Shown here: in pieces, positions 19,428-29,459 of the stretch | How positions within the stretch are numbered: position 1 is the stretch's first letter | Layout of the letters: each line of letters opens with the position of its first letter | Source of the DNA: GCA-2697345 sp045565015 | GTDB taxonomy: Bacteria > Pseudomonadota > Alphaproteobacteria > Rhodobacterales > Rhodobacteraceae | DNA: 64,000 nt | NCBI GenBank assembly: GCA_045565015.1 | Contig: JBJLGD010000028.1 | Span: 68,694 to 132,693, forward strand | Direction of reading: 5' to 3' | Program-made: the position numbers and the translations under genes | Notes under the pieces: model-generated | The model's database searches: none | The model's input: only the letters and a program-made list of their open reading frames with translations | Told to the model about the DNA's origin: nothing

Positions 19428-20858
19428 CTAAGCTGCATCGGCTGCTATTTTTTCTGCCTTCGCTAGAACTTCATCAATTCCGCCTACCATATAAAACGCA
19501 GCTTCAGGGAGGTGATCATACTCCCCGGCTACTACCGCTTTAAAGGATTGAATTGTATCTTCTAGTGGAACTTGTTTTCCGTCAGATCCAGTAAATACTT
19601 TAGCAACATCAAACGGTTGAGAAAGAAACCGCTGGATTTTTCTAGCCCGAGCAACCGTAAGTTTATCTTCCTCACTGAGTTCATCCATTCCAAGAATAGC
19701 AATAATATCCTGCAACGATTTGTATCTCTGAAGGATACCCTGTACATCTCTAGCAACATTATAGTGCTCTTCACCAACGATAGCTGGATCCATTAATCTT
19801 GAATTTGAGTCAAGTGGGTCCACAGCCGGGTAGATGCCTATTTCCGATATCGCTCTAGAGAGTACTGTAGTTGCGTCAAGATGCGCGAACGATGTAGCAG
19901 GCGCTGGATCAGTTAAATCATCTGCAGGGACATATACCGCTTGGACCGATGTGATAGAGCCTGCCTTGGTTGAAGTAATTCTTTCTTGCATTGCTCCCAT
20001 ATCAGTTGCCAGTGTAGGTTGATAACCAACAGCCGATGGAATACGACCGAGTAAAGCTGAAACTTCAGACCCAGCCTGGGTAAATCTAAAAATATTATCC
20101 ACAAAAAACAAAACATCGGTACCAGACTGATCTCGAAATTGCTCAGCTAAAGTTAATCCAGTTAACGCCACACGCATCCGTGCACCGGGAGGTTCATTCA
20201 TCTGTCCATAGACTAGGGCAACTTGACTATCTTCTAAATTATCAGGATTGATCACATTACTTTCTATCATCTCGTGATAGAGATCATTTCCCTCCCTAGT
20301 TCGTTCGCCAACACCTGCAAAAACCGAGAAACCCGAATGAACTTTGGCTATGTTATTTATAAGTTCCATGATTAAAACGGTTTTTCCTACTCCAGCACCT
20401 CCAAATAGACCGATCTTTCCTCCTTTAGCATAAGGGGCTAAAAGGTCGATTACTTTTATTCCAGTTTCGAGTACCACTGATTCCGTAGCTTGTTCAGAAA
20501 AAGCTGGCGCTTCTTGATGAATAGATCTCGTTTCAGCTGCAACAACGGGCCCACCCTCATCAACAGGCTCACCAACAACATTAAGAATTCTCCCCAATGT
20601 AGCATTTCCAACAGGAACCATGATTGGGCCCCCTGTATCCGTAACTTCTTGTCCCCTAACTAAACCCTCAGTGGCATCCATTGCAACGGCTCTAACCGTA
20701 TTTTCACCTAAGTGCTGTGCAACCTCTAAGACGAGTTTTTTCCCATTATTTTCTGTAACTATCGAGTTCAAAATTTCTGGAAGATTTTCATCAAATTGTA
20801 CATCTACAACGGCTCCGATTATCTGAGTGATCTTGCCTATTGACTTAGTTTTTGCCAT
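19428..20858 (-). CDS. atpD: ATP synthase F1 beta subunit
   Basis: A 476-residue catalytic beta subunit. The P-loop is GLFGGAGVGKTVLIMELI, with the catalytic glutamate in GVGERTREGND, the DELSEED-like loop MDELSEEDK, and the ATPase signature PAVDPLDSNS. Length and motifs are standard. It lies between atpG and atpC. Confidence 0.98.
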   Translation of the reverse strand: MAKTKSIGKITQIIGAVVDVQFDENLPEILNSIVTENNGKKLVLEVAQHLGENTVRAVAMDATEGLVRGQEVTDTGGPIMVPVGNATLGRILNVVGEPVDEGGPVVAAETRSIHQEAPAFSEQATESVVLETGIKVIDLLAPYAKGGKIGLFGGAGVGKTVLIMELINNIAKVHSGFSVFAGVGERTREGNDLYHEMIESNVINPDNLEDSQVALVYGQMNEPPGARMRVALTGLTLAEQFRDQSGTDVLFFVDNIFRFTQAGSEVSALLGRIPSAVGYQPTLATDMGAMQERITSTKAGSITSVQAVYVPADDLTDPAPATSFAHLDATTVLSRAISEIGIYPAVDPLDSNSRLMDPAIVGEEHYNVARDVQGILQRYKSLQDIIAILGMDELSEEDKLTVARARKIQRFLSQPFDVAKVFTGSDGKQVPLEDTIQSFKAVVAGEYDHLPEAAFYMVGGIDEVLAKAEKIAADAA

Positions 20859-20875
20859 TTTATTTTCTCCGAGTC

Positions 20876-21739
20876 TTAGAGCGCCTCAGCGCCCGATATT
20901 ATTTCTATTAATTCATTAGTTATAACCGCCTGCCTTGAACGATTATATTGGATTATTAATTTATCAATCATCTCTCCAGCGTTTCGAGTGGCGTTATCCA
21001 TAGCTGACATTCTAGCGCCCTGCTCAGACGCACCGTTTTCTAACAAGGCTCTATATATCTGAGCAGTTATCGCCTTAGGTAATAACTCTGTCAAAATTTC
21101 TTCCTCAGAAGGCTCATAATCATACGTTGACGAGACGTCCGAGTTTTCAAAAGTCGATGGTATAATTTGTTTGGATGTTGGGATCTGACTTATCACACTC
21201 TCAAATTTTCCATAAAATATTGTCGCTATATCAAATTCTTCATTTTCAAATCGGGCTAGAATATTCGTCGTTATTTTGGACGCATCACCATAACTGGCTC
21301 TTTTCATCTCTGTCAAATCAACGTGATCAATGAAAGAACTATCAAAGTCCCTCTTTAATGAATCTCTACCTTTTTTCCCAACAGTGATAATCTTGACTGA
21401 CTTTCCTTCCAGAACTAATTTGTTCGCCTGAACCCTCGCCAGCTTTGCTATATTTGAGTTAAAACCACCACACAAACCTCGTTCTGCTGTCATTACTATT
21501 AATAAGTGGTTTTGATTGGACCCCGTTCCGCTTAGAAGTCTTGGCCCTGCATTTGACCCTACCGACGAAGCGAGCCCAGACATAACCACCTCAAACCTAT
21601 CAGAATATGATCTGCCGGATAGAGCGGCCTCTTGAGCACGTCTTAACTTAGCAGCAGCAACCATTTGCATCGCTTTCGTGATCTTACGAGTCGATTTGAC
21701 AGACTCAATCCTATTTTTTAAATCTTTTAGGCTTGGCAC
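20876..21739 (-). CDS. atpG: ATP synthase F1 gamma subunit
   Basis: A 287-residue gamma subunit, the rotating shaft of F1. The N-terminal helix has LKNRIESVKSTRKITKAMQMVAAAKLRRAQ and the C-terminal helix has SAMDNATRNAGEMIDKL and YNRSRQAVITNELIEIISGAEAL, the conserved gamma signature. It is 14 bp downstream of atpA and 17 bp upstream of atpD. Confidence 0.97.
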   Translation of the reverse strand: MPSLKDLKNRIESVKSTRKITKAMQMVAAAKLRRAQEAALSGRSYSDRFEVVMSGLASSVGSNAGPRLLSGTGSNQNHLLIVMTAERGLCGGFNSNIAKLARVQANKLVLEGKSVKIITVGKKGRDSLKRDFDSSFIDHVDLTEMKRASYGDASKITTNILARFENEEFDIATIFYGKFESVISQIPTSKQIIPSTFENSDVSSTYDYEPSEEEILTELLPKAITAQIYRALLENGASEQGARMSAMDNATRNAGEMIDKLIIQYNRSRQAVITNELIEIISGAEAL

Positions 21740-21752
21740 TGTCTTTTACTCC

Positions 21753-23291
21753 TTAAGCAAAGTCCGACGAATAAGAGTCGAGAGCTGACCTTATTCTGTC
21801 TTCCGCTTCCCCTGTAATCTTGGGGTCTTCCATTGTGATGTAATCTAGTAAATCTTGATGCTTATTCCTCATGTGGGTTAATAAACCGGATTCAAAACGA
21901 CCAATATCTTTTATTTCTACTGAGTCCAAATAACCTTTTGTACCAGCATAAATTACGCATACAATTTCCGCATTCGTTAGAGGCGAATATTGAGGCTGTT
22001 TCATCAATTCAGTCAATCGAGCACCTCTATTCAATAGCTGTTGAGTGGCTTCATCCAGATCTGACCCAAATTGAGCAAAAGCAGCCATTTCTCGATATTG
22101 CGCTAACTCCAATTTAACAGGCCCTGCAACAGACTTCATCGAATTTGTTTGGGCAGACGAACCAACACGAGAAACTGATAAACCTGTATTCACCGCTGGT
22201 CTAATGCCTTGATAAAATAATTCAGTTTCAAGGAAGATCTGTCCATCTGTTATTGATATAACATTAGTTGGTATAAAAGCGGAAACGTCACCACCTTGAG
22301 TCTCTATTATTGGTAGGGCAGTTAGCGACCCTGATCCATTATCTTCGTTAAGTTTTGAAGATCTCTCCAAAAGCCTCGAGTGGAGATAAAAAACATCTCC
22401 AGGGTAAGCTTCTCGCCCTGGTGGTCGTCTGAGTAGCAATGACATTTGCCTGTAAGATACAGCCTGTTTGGATAAATCATCGTAAATTATGAGAGCATGT
22501 CTACCATTATCTCGAAAATGCTCAGCCATGGCCGTTGCCGAGTAGGGCGCTAAGAACTGCATTGGAGCTGGATCAGAAGCAGTTGCTGCAACAACGATCG
22601 AGTATTCAATTGCCCCGGTCTCCTCAAGCTTTTTAACTAACTGAGCAACGGTTGATCTCTTTTGCCCAATAGCTACATAGACACAATACAGTTTCTTATT
22701 TTCGTCGGCTTGCGCTGCATCATTGTAGGATTTTTGGTTTAAAATTGCATCTAGTGCTACGGCTGTCTTTCCTGTCTGTCTATCACCAATGATTAACTCT
22801 CTTTGACCGCGACCAATTGGGATCATAGCATCAACTGATTTTAATCCTGTAGCCATCGGTTCATGAACAGATTTCCTAGGTATGATACCTGGAGCCTTAC
22901 TGTCCGCCACCTTTCTATTCTTTGTCTTTAACGGGCCTTTCCCATCAATCGGATTTCCTAGCCCATCAACCACTCGTCCTAGTAATTCATCCCCTGCAGG
23001 CACATCAACAATAGAATTAGTCCGCTTTACAATATCCCCTTCTTTGATATCACGGTCTGAACCAAAAATAACGACTCCAACATTGTCCATCTCCAGATTT
23101 AAGGCCATGCCTTTTATACCACCGGGAAACTCTACCATTTCACCAGCTTGAACTTTATCTAAACCGTATACTCTAGCAATTCCGTCTCCCACAGAGAGCA
23201 CTCTGCCGACCTCATCAACACCAGTTTCCTGACCAAAATTTTCAATTTGCTCTTTTAATATTGAAGATATTTCTGCTGCTTGGATAGCCAT
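21753..23291 (-). CDS. atpA: ATP synthase F1 alpha subunit
   Basis: A 512-residue alpha subunit, which carries the non-catalytic nucleotide sites. Landmarks are the P-loop GDRQTGKTAVALD, PGREAYPGDVFYLHSRLLERS and the arginine finger region PAVNTGLSVSRVGSSAQ. Its start codon overlaps the atpH stop by one base (TAATG). The F0 genes are not in this window, as expected where F0 and F1 operons are split. Confidence 0.98.
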   Translation of the reverse strand: MAIQAAEISSILKEQIENFGQETGVDEVGRVLSVGDGIARVYGLDKVQAGEMVEFPGGIKGMALNLEMDNVGVVIFGSDRDIKEGDIVKRTNSIVDVPAGDELLGRVVDGLGNPIDGKGPLKTKNRKVADSKAPGIIPRKSVHEPMATGLKSVDAMIPIGRGQRELIIGDRQTGKTAVALDAILNQKSYNDAAQADENKKLYCVYVAIGQKRSTVAQLVKKLEETGAIEYSIVVAATASDPAPMQFLAPYSATAMAEHFRDNGRHALIIYDDLSKQAVSYRQMSLLLRRPPGREAYPGDVFYLHSRLLERSSKLNEDNGSGSLTALPIIETQGGDVSAFIPTNVISITDGQIFLETELFYQGIRPAVNTGLSVSRVGSSAQTNSMKSVAGPVKLELAQYREMAAFAQFGSDLDEATQQLLNRGARLTELMKQPQYSPLTNAEIVCVIYAGTKGYLDSVEIKDIGRFESGLLTHMRNKHQDLLDYITMEDPKITGEAEDRIRSALDSYSSDFA

Positions 23292-23851
23292 TAACCAACC
23301 TCTTTCATATTAGCTTGAAGCGAATCTAATTTCGCCCTAATTGATGTATCTAACATTCGTGACCCCACTTTAACAATTAAACCCCCAAGGATTGTCTCGT
23401 CTGTAGTGGATTCTATTCGTACTTTATTACCCGTAGATTTACTTAGCACTTCTGCAAGCTTATCATATTGTTCATCAGATAGTTTGCTAGCGCTTACAAC
23501 CTCTGCAGTAATCTCACCTTTTTCTTCGGAAAGGAGCCTTTGTAATTCAATCACTAAGTAAGGAACTACAAATAGTCGTCTTTTAAGCGCCATTACCCCA
23601 AGAACACTTGACATGAGTTTATCCAAAGACATTGCTTTTGACACACTAGCAATAATATTGGTTTGTTTGTTCCTACTCGTTAATGGTGAATTGAGGAACG
23701 TCAAGAAATCCGAACTCTCGCCCAGCAGGGACATGATCTTCCTAGTATCTTTCTCAATTATATCTAAAGTTCGTTGTTCCTTAGCAGACTCAAATGTAGC
23801 CGTTGCATACCTTGTTGCTACACTTAAACGCTCAGACGCTGACTCAGACAT
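23291..23851 (-). CDS. atpH: ATP synthase F1 delta subunit
   Basis: A 186-residue delta subunit, which joins F1 to the peripheral stalk. It has the N-terminal helical bundle (ATRYATATFESAKEQRTLDIIEKD) and the C-terminal signature VRIESTTDETILGGLIVKVGSRMLDTSIRAKLDSLQ. It is the first gene of the F1 operon, with the promoter expected in the 223-bp gap upstream. Confidence 0.95.
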   Translation of the reverse strand: MSESASERLSVATRYATATFESAKEQRTLDIIEKDTRKIMSLLGESSDFLTFLNSPLTSRNKQTNIIASVSKAMSLDKLMSSVLGVMALKRRLFVVPYLVIELQRLLSEEKGEITAEVVSASKLSDEQYDKLAEVLSKSTGNKVRIESTTDETILGGLIVKVGSRMLDTSIRAKLDSLQANMKEVG

Positions 23852-23901
23852 ATTGGCCTCTAACGGTTACTAAGAGTTCGGCTCCGTATTCCACATGAAA
23901 A

Positions 23902-23942
23902 TGCTAAGCCAAATTAAAGATACTAACAATGCTGACTTAGCA
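23902..23942. repeat. Inverted repeat upstream of atpH
   Basis: TGCTAAGCC (23902-23910) and GACTTAGCA (23934-23942) form an inverted repeat with one G-U/mismatch position and a 23-base loop, about 50 bp upstream of atpH. It may be a leader hairpin or a protein site. No partner was identified. Confidence 0.35.
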
Positions 23943-24074
23943 AAGCATGACAAGAGCCGCAACCATCAATGATCAGAAAAATTAAACAAAAACCGCAATC
24001 ATTCCAGTATCTTAGTATATTTTTCAATTGGTGCGACTGTTTGAAGCTATAAAACTGATTCTGTAAAACAAATT

Positions 24075-24839
24075 TTAAACTTTTTTATTTAGAGTCGGGC
24101 AAGTTTTAGAGGTAATTGGTCTACGATCAACGGTGCTCAAAGAAACTCTCAGTCTTGACTTACTAGAAGCCCTGGTTGTGGCAGCTGTTTGCTTCGACGC
24201 CTCCACCACCAGAACACCTCCAGCTCGGTTTGGTAGTAGTTTTCTGCCATAGCGTTCGAGGAATCTCGCAGACTTCAGACTAAACTTTCGATTTGATGGA
24301 ATTGAAAATAGAGCACTTTTACTACTACAAATATGAAATAAGTTAGACAAAAGTTGATATTTTAATTGCGAGATCGTGTAAGGTCGACCTGATCCAAAGG
24401 GAGTTGCTTCTCCTCTACACCATAAACCCATACGATTTGGTACTATGAATAATGCCTTGCCTCCTGGTGCTAAGACCCTTCGACATTCGGTTAGTAGAGC
24501 TGCAATATTTTCACTAAATTCAATCCCATGCAAAAAAATGATATAATCTGTCGTACCCGTTGGAAGTGGCCACAGATACTCCTCACTCAAAACGCTAACA
24601 TTATCAGAATCATTAGGCCACCGGATCGCGCCTTGAGAAGCTGGCATTAGCAAGGTTAGTCTTTCTCTATTCTGTTGAAATAATTCTGCTACAGGACTTA
24701 AGAAGCCAAAGCCAACTATGTTTTTATTTTGTAGATTATCCAAATTCTCACTAACTATAGACGTAATAACCTCTTTGACTACGAGTCCCAGGCCTGAAAC
24801 TGAGTAAAAATCTTTTAGGCTTTCGACATCTAAACGCAT
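24075..24839 (-). CDS. SAM-dependent methyltransferase-like protein
   Basis: A protein of about 254 residues with a Methyltransf_11-type core. The C-terminal half of the fold is the clearest part: TDYIIFLHGIEFSENI, then LLTECRRVLAPGGKALFIVPNR, the post-II/III motif of class I methyltransferases. The glycine-rich SAM loop is weak (NIVGFGFLSP). I prefer the ATG at 24839 over the upstream GTG at 24851 because the family starts close to MRLDVxxLxxFY. It is divergent from clpA. Similar proteins are seen near clp and glyoxalase genes in alphaproteobacteria. The substrate is unknown. Confidence 0.75.
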   Translation of the reverse strand: MRLDVESLKDFYSVSGLGLVVKEVITSIVSENLDNLQNKNIVGFGFLSPVAELFQQNRERLTLLMPASQGAIRWPNDSDNVSVLSEEYLWPLPTGTTDYIIFLHGIEFSENIAALLTECRRVLAPGGKALFIVPNRMGLWCRGEATPFGSGRPYTISQLKYQLLSNLFHICSSKSALFSIPSNRKFSLKSARFLERYGRKLLPNRAGGVLVVEASKQTAATTRASSKSRLRVSLSTVDRRPITSKTCPTLNKKV

Positions 24840-24918
24840 GTTAGCTTTCACGTTGATTCATTTGTGAACTACTTATAGAATTTAAATCTAATTAATAAAA
24901 ATGTTAAATATTTAAAAC

Positions 24919-24927
24919 TGGTATAAT
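24919..24927 (+). promoter_or_regulatory. Candidate extended -10 promoter for clpA
   Basis: TGGTATAAT combines a perfect TATAAT with the TG dinucleotide of an extended -10 box. No good -35 is visible. It lies about 160 bp upstream of the clpA start, in the methyltransferase-clpA divergent gap. Confidence 0.4.
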
Positions 24928-25084
24928 ATTACAGATACATAAACTTTAATAACCTAATAATTAAAAAAAATAAAAAATTTTTAAAAAAAGGACTTGAAGC
25001 TTACGAATTAAACACGAATTGTAGAGTATGGAAGAACTTATAAATCAAATTATTTACTAACAACAACTTTAAAGGAAATTCTAC

Positions 25085-27415
25085 GTGCCCTCATTCTCCG
25101 ACACTCTAGAAAAAGCTATTCATGTGGCATTGGCTCACTCCAACTCTCTAAAACACGAGCTTGCAACTCTTGAACATCTTCTTCTAGCTCTAACAGATGA
25201 ACCTGAAGCATCAAAAGTGTTGAAGGCGTGTAACGTAGATCTAGGAAGTCTAAAAAATTCTTTAAATAACTTCATAAAAACGGAACTAGCAAGCTTGGAA
25301 ACTGATATTCAGGGTTCAGAAGCCGTTCCAACAGCAGCATTTCAAAGAGTTATTCAAAGAGCCGCAATCCATGTTCAGTCATCTGGAAGAAATGAAGTTA
25401 CTGGAGCAAATGTACTGGTAGCAATTTTTGCTGAAAGGGAGTCCAACGCGGTCCATTTCTTGCAAGAGCAAGAAATGACTCGTTATGATGCTGTAAATTT
25501 TATTGCCCATGGATTAGCAAAAAATTCTTCTTTTTTAGATTCAAAACCCATTACTGGCGCAGAGGATTTAAATGAAAATGGTAATCCTGCTAACGAAGAA
25601 AGCCAGTCAAAAAAAGAATCTGCGTTAGAAAAGTATTGTGTTGATTTAAATCAAAGATCTCGTAATGGAACTATAGATCCACTTATAGGGCGTGAGTCTG
25701 AAATTGAGCGTTGCGTACAGATACTATGCAGAAGGAGAAAAAATAACCCTATTCTAGTGGGGGATCCTGGTGTAGGTAAGACAGCAATAGCCGAAGGATT
25801 AGCTTACAAAATAGTTTCACGGGAGGTTCCCCTGGTACTAAGTGATACCATAATTTATTCACTTGATATGGGTTCTTTACTTGCTGGAACACGATATAGA
25901 GGTGATTTCGAAGAGCGTTTAAAGTCTGTTATGACAGAATTAGAGGAACATCCAGACGCTGTTCTCTTTATTGATGAAATTCATACAGTAATAGGGGCAG
26001 GTGCAACATCAGGCGGCTCAATGGATGCATCAAATCTGCTTAAACCAGCACTGCAAGGTGGTGAATTGAGGTGTATGGGGTCAACAACTTATAAAGAATA
26101 CAGACAGCATTTCGAAAAAGATAGAGCCCTCAGCCGTCGTTTTCAAAAAATTGATGTAAAGGAGCCTTCTATTGATGATACAATAAAGATACTCCGAGGT
26201 CTTAAATCTTATTTCGAAAAGCATCATAAAATAAAGTATTCCTCTGAAGCTATCAAAACAGCTGTAGAGTTATCCTCAAGGTACATTCATGACAAAAAGT
26301 TGCCTGATAAAGCGATTGATGTAATTGATGAGGCAGGTGCTGCCCAACAGCTCCAACCAGAGTCTAAAAAGCGTAAAATTATCTCCGTAAAAGAGATTGA
26401 AGAGGTGGTTGCAAAAATCGCTCGAATTCCACCTAAGAACTTGACTAAAGACGATGCTCAGAGCCTCCAAGATTTAGAGACATCCCTTAGGAGAGTAGTT
26501 TTTGGTCAAGACCAAGCTATTTCTGCTTTATCGTCAGCAATAAAGCTTTCCAGAGCTGGATTGAGGGAACCTGAAAAACCTATTGGTAATTATCTTTTTG
26601 CAGGTCCCACAGGAGTTGGGAAAACAGAAGTTGCCAACCAATTGGCGTCTACACTTGGTGTCGAATTACTAAGATTCGATATGTCAGAATATATGGAAAA
26701 ACACGCAGTCTCAAGATTAATAGGCGCACCTCCCGGTTACGTTGGCTTTGATCAAGGTGGACTTCTAACCGATGGGGTCGATCAACATCCTCATTCTGTG
26801 TTACTATTAGACGAGATTGAAAAGGCTCACCCAGATGTTTTCAATATTTTATTACAAATTATGGATCATGGAAAGTTAACTGACCATAATGGTAGAAAAG
26901 TAGATTTTCGTAATGTTATTCTGATAATGACATCAAATGCTGGGGCGGCGGATATGGCTAAAGCTGCAATAGGCTTCGGAAGAGATAAAAGAGAGGGAGA
27001 GGATACAGCAGCAATTGAAAAGATATTTTCTCCAGAATTCAGAAATAGACTTGACGCTGTAATTAGTTTTTCTTCATTGGGAAGGGAAATAATAACAAAG
27101 GTTGTTGAAAAATTTGTTTTACAGCTAGAAGCACAATTAATGGATAGGAACGTGACATTTGAACTTTCGAAAAAGGCCGCCGAGTGGCTTGGTTCAAAGG
27201 GATACGATGAGAAAATGGGTGCTAGACCTCTTGCAAGAGTAATACAAGAAAAAATAAAGAAACCACTAGCTGACGAGCTATTGTTTGGGAAGTTGTCAAA
27301 AGGCGGAGTTGTGAAAGTAGATTTGATAAAAAATAAGATTAGTCTAGACATTATAAAACCTGAAGTTGAAAAAATAGCAGCCAAAAAGAAACCAAAACTA
27401 CTAACGGCTAAATAG
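25085..27415 (+). CDS. clpA: ATP-dependent Clp protease ATPase subunit ClpA
   Basis: A 776-residue double-AAA+ unfoldase that feeds substrates to ClpP. It has a ClpN repeat domain (residues ~1-145), the first Walker A GDPGVGKT at 226-233, and the second GPTGVGKT at about 507-514, with LFIDEIHT and LLLDEIEKAHPD as Walker B boxes. GAGATSGGSMDASN and the absence of a long middle coiled coil identify ClpA rather than ClpB. The start is GTG at 25085, supported by an AAAGGAA ribosome site. The adaptor gene clpS, often just upstream, is not there. It converges on the OmpA-like gene with 3 bp between stops. Confidence 0.96.
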   Translation: MPSFSDTLEKAIHVALAHSNSLKHELATLEHLLLALTDEPEASKVLKACNVDLGSLKNSLNNFIKTELASLETDIQGSEAVPTAAFQRVIQRAAIHVQSSGRNEVTGANVLVAIFAERESNAVHFLQEQEMTRYDAVNFIAHGLAKNSSFLDSKPITGAEDLNENGNPANEESQSKKESALEKYCVDLNQRSRNGTIDPLIGRESEIERCVQILCRRRKNNPILVGDPGVGKTAIAEGLAYKIVSREVPLVLSDTIIYSLDMGSLLAGTRYRGDFEERLKSVMTELEEHPDAVLFIDEIHTVIGAGATSGGSMDASNLLKPALQGGELRCMGSTTYKEYRQHFEKDRALSRRFQKIDVKEPSIDDTIKILRGLKSYFEKHHKIKYSSEAIKTAVELSSRYIHDKKLPDKAIDVIDEAGAAQQLQPESKKRKIISVKEIEEVVAKIARIPPKNLTKDDAQSLQDLETSLRRVVFGQDQAISALSSAIKLSRAGLREPEKPIGNYLFAGPTGVGKTEVANQLASTLGVELLRFDMSEYMEKHAVSRLIGAPPGYVGFDQGGLLTDGVDQHPHSVLLLDEIEKAHPDVFNILLQIMDHGKLTDHNGRKVDFRNVILIMTSNAGAADMAKAAIGFGRDKREGEDTAAIEKIFSPEFRNRLDAVISFSSLGREIITKVVEKFVLQLEAQLMDRNVTFELSKKAAEWLGSKGYDEKMGARPLARVIQEKIKKPLADELLFGKLSKGGVVKVDLIKNKISLDIIKPEVEKIAAKKKPKLLTAK

Positions 27416-27418
27416 TTT

Positions 27419-29359
27419 TTAACGTTCAGTTAATTTAATTTCTATTCTTCTATTCTTCGCTCTCGCTTCTTCAGTATTTCTAACATCAAATGGTTGGTGT
27501 TCGCCGAAACCTGCGGCAGCCAAACGGCTTGATGGGATATTGAATTGATCGGACATATACCTGACAACAGATAAAGCTCTGGCCTGACTCAATTCCCAGT
27601 TATCCTTATAAATCCCCTGACCGCTTAACGGCATATTATCAGTATGACCATCAACTCGTAAAACCCAATTTATCTCTGACGGGATTTTTAAAGAAATAGT
27701 CTTTATTATATCTGAAACTAACCTTATTTGGTCAATACCTTGCCTAGATATATTTGCTTTGCCTTTCTCAAATAATATTTCAGACGAAAAGATAAACCTA
27801 TCACCTTTTATTTTTATTCCCTTTTGGTTCCCCAGCGCTTTTTCAACTTCTGCAAAAAATTTAGACTGATATTTCTTAAGTTCCTTGGCTTCAGCTTCTA
27901 GGCGTTCACGATCTTTTTGTTTAAGTTTAAATATTTCATCTTTATCTTTTCTAAGTTCTTCCATTACGTTATCTCGTTGAATTGCGAGAAGCTCTAACTG
28001 GGCATTTTTTTCTTTCAAAACTTTTAACCTATTTACCTCTGTTTTTCGGAGCTCAGTTAACACTATTTGTTCAGCTGCTAGGGTTTTTAACGCGTTATCA
28101 CGCTCAGAACTCAAAGCTTTTAATTCATCATTCTTTTTCTTAAGTTCTTTCGATTTTTTTCTTTGCTCTGACGCCACTCGAGCCAACGCTGCATTCAATT
28201 TGTTTGTTAAATTAGCAACTTCAACTTTCTCTGCTATATCTTTTTTATCCGAAGCATCGAGTATGCCCTGAAGAATAGCAAGCTGCTGACGAACTTCAGT
28301 TAATTGCTGATTTAATGCCTCTATTGATAATTTTGCCTGTAAACTTAATGCCTTTTCTTTGTTTAGTTGTGATCTAGCGTTTGAAAGTAGAACTTTCTGG
28401 GCATCAGCTTTAGATAATTCATCCGATGTTCGTTTTTCTGCGAGGATTTTTTGAACTAGTGCGTCTTTCAACTTCTTATTAAGGACCTCTTCCTTTAAAG
28501 TTATCTCAGACTTTACTTGTTTGATTTCACTTAAAGCGGCTAATAATTTGGTATTTAAATCGGTTTTAAGGGATTTTGCTGCTGCTAGTAATGTTAATGT
28601 TTCTTCAGCCTCTTTCCTTTTTTCTTCAAGCGCGAGAGACATTGCGGTTAGCTCTGCATTACCATTTTTTAATTTCATTCTTAATACTTCTGCAGCAGTC
28701 GCTTCCAATAACCTAGAAGACTGTAGCTCTGTTATTTTTTTAAGTTGTTTTTTACTTTCAAGCTCCATTGCAGACATTAGTAATTCTATAGCTTCTCTTT
28801 TAGCAGCAGCTAATCGCGCTGCCTCAACTGATTCGTTGATTTCTTCACGAGCTGTCGCTAGAGCAAGTTGAGTAAGTTCCTTTTCAGACAATTCTTTTTC
28901 TAACGCTAACGCCTTACTATCTAGTTTAGAGTTTACGGATGTTAGTCGTGAAGACAGATCTTTATTATCGGCCAATAATGCTAGTACTTTTTCTTCAAAG
29001 TTAGCAATTATGGCTTTTTGGCTATCGGATTTACTGCCTAGAGATGCTATTAATGTCCTTTGCCTTGTTATTTCTTTCGAACTCTCATCAACTAATCCCC
29101 CCAGACGAGCAACTTGATCTTCAAGGTTACTGCCACGCTGTTGCTCTAACCCCAATTGTAAAGCTAATGTGTTTAAACTATCTGATAAATCATCTAACTC
29201 AGATCCCTGTGTCTCTATAGTTTCGCGAAGCATAAACTGTACTATCATAAAAATAGATATGATAAAAATTAAGACAAGCAGTAATGCTGTCATAGCATCC
29301 ACAAAACCTGGCCATATGTTAGCCTCGAAACGCCTACCACTTCGACGACTTAAGGCCAT
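27419..29359 (-). CDS. MotB/OmpA-type peptidoglycan-binding protein with long coiled coil
   Basis: A 646-residue inner-membrane protein with one N-terminal transmembrane helix, a very long periplasmic coiled coil and a C-terminal OmpA domain. The helix WPGFVDAMTALLLVLIFIIS carries Asp21, at the place of the proton-carrying Asp of MotB. Residues about 50-510 are rich in K, E, L and A heptads. The OmpA domain (about 515-646) contains DGHTDNMPLSGQG and SRLAAAGFGEHQP, the peptidoglycan-binding signature. It lies 100 bp downstream of the MotA/ExbB-like gene, and the two should form one energised complex. Substrate or cargo is unknown; it is not a flagellar gene cluster. Confidence 0.85.
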   Translation of the reverse strand: MALSRRSGRRFEANIWPGFVDAMTALLLVLIFIISIFMIVQFMLRETIETQGSELDDLSDSLNTLALQLGLEQQRGSNLEDQVARLGGLVDESSKEITRQRTLIASLGSKSDSQKAIIANFEEKVLALLADNKDLSSRLTSVNSKLDSKALALEKELSEKELTQLALATAREEINESVEAARLAAAKREAIELLMSAMELESKKQLKKITELQSSRLLEATAAEVLRMKLKNGNAELTAMSLALEEKRKEAEETLTLLAAAKSLKTDLNTKLLAALSEIKQVKSEITLKEEVLNKKLKDALVQKILAEKRTSDELSKADAQKVLLSNARSQLNKEKALSLQAKLSIEALNQQLTEVRQQLAILQGILDASDKKDIAEKVEVANLTNKLNAALARVASEQRKKSKELKKKNDELKALSSERDNALKTLAAEQIVLTELRKTEVNRLKVLKEKNAQLELLAIQRDNVMEELRKDKDEIFKLKQKDRERLEAEAKELKKYQSKFFAEVEKALGNQKGIKIKGDRFIFSSEILFEKGKANISRQGIDQIRLVSDIIKTISLKIPSEINWVLRVDGHTDNMPLSGQGIYKDNWELSQARALSVVRYMSDQFNIPSSRLAAAGFGEHQPFDVRNTEEARAKNRRIEIKLTER

Positions 29360-29459
29360 TTTAAACCAACCTTTGTAAGTTATTTAATTTTTTTAATAAG
29401 CTTTTCATTTTTGAGAGTTATGAACTAACCTACTTGAATACAATAATCTGAATTTCACG

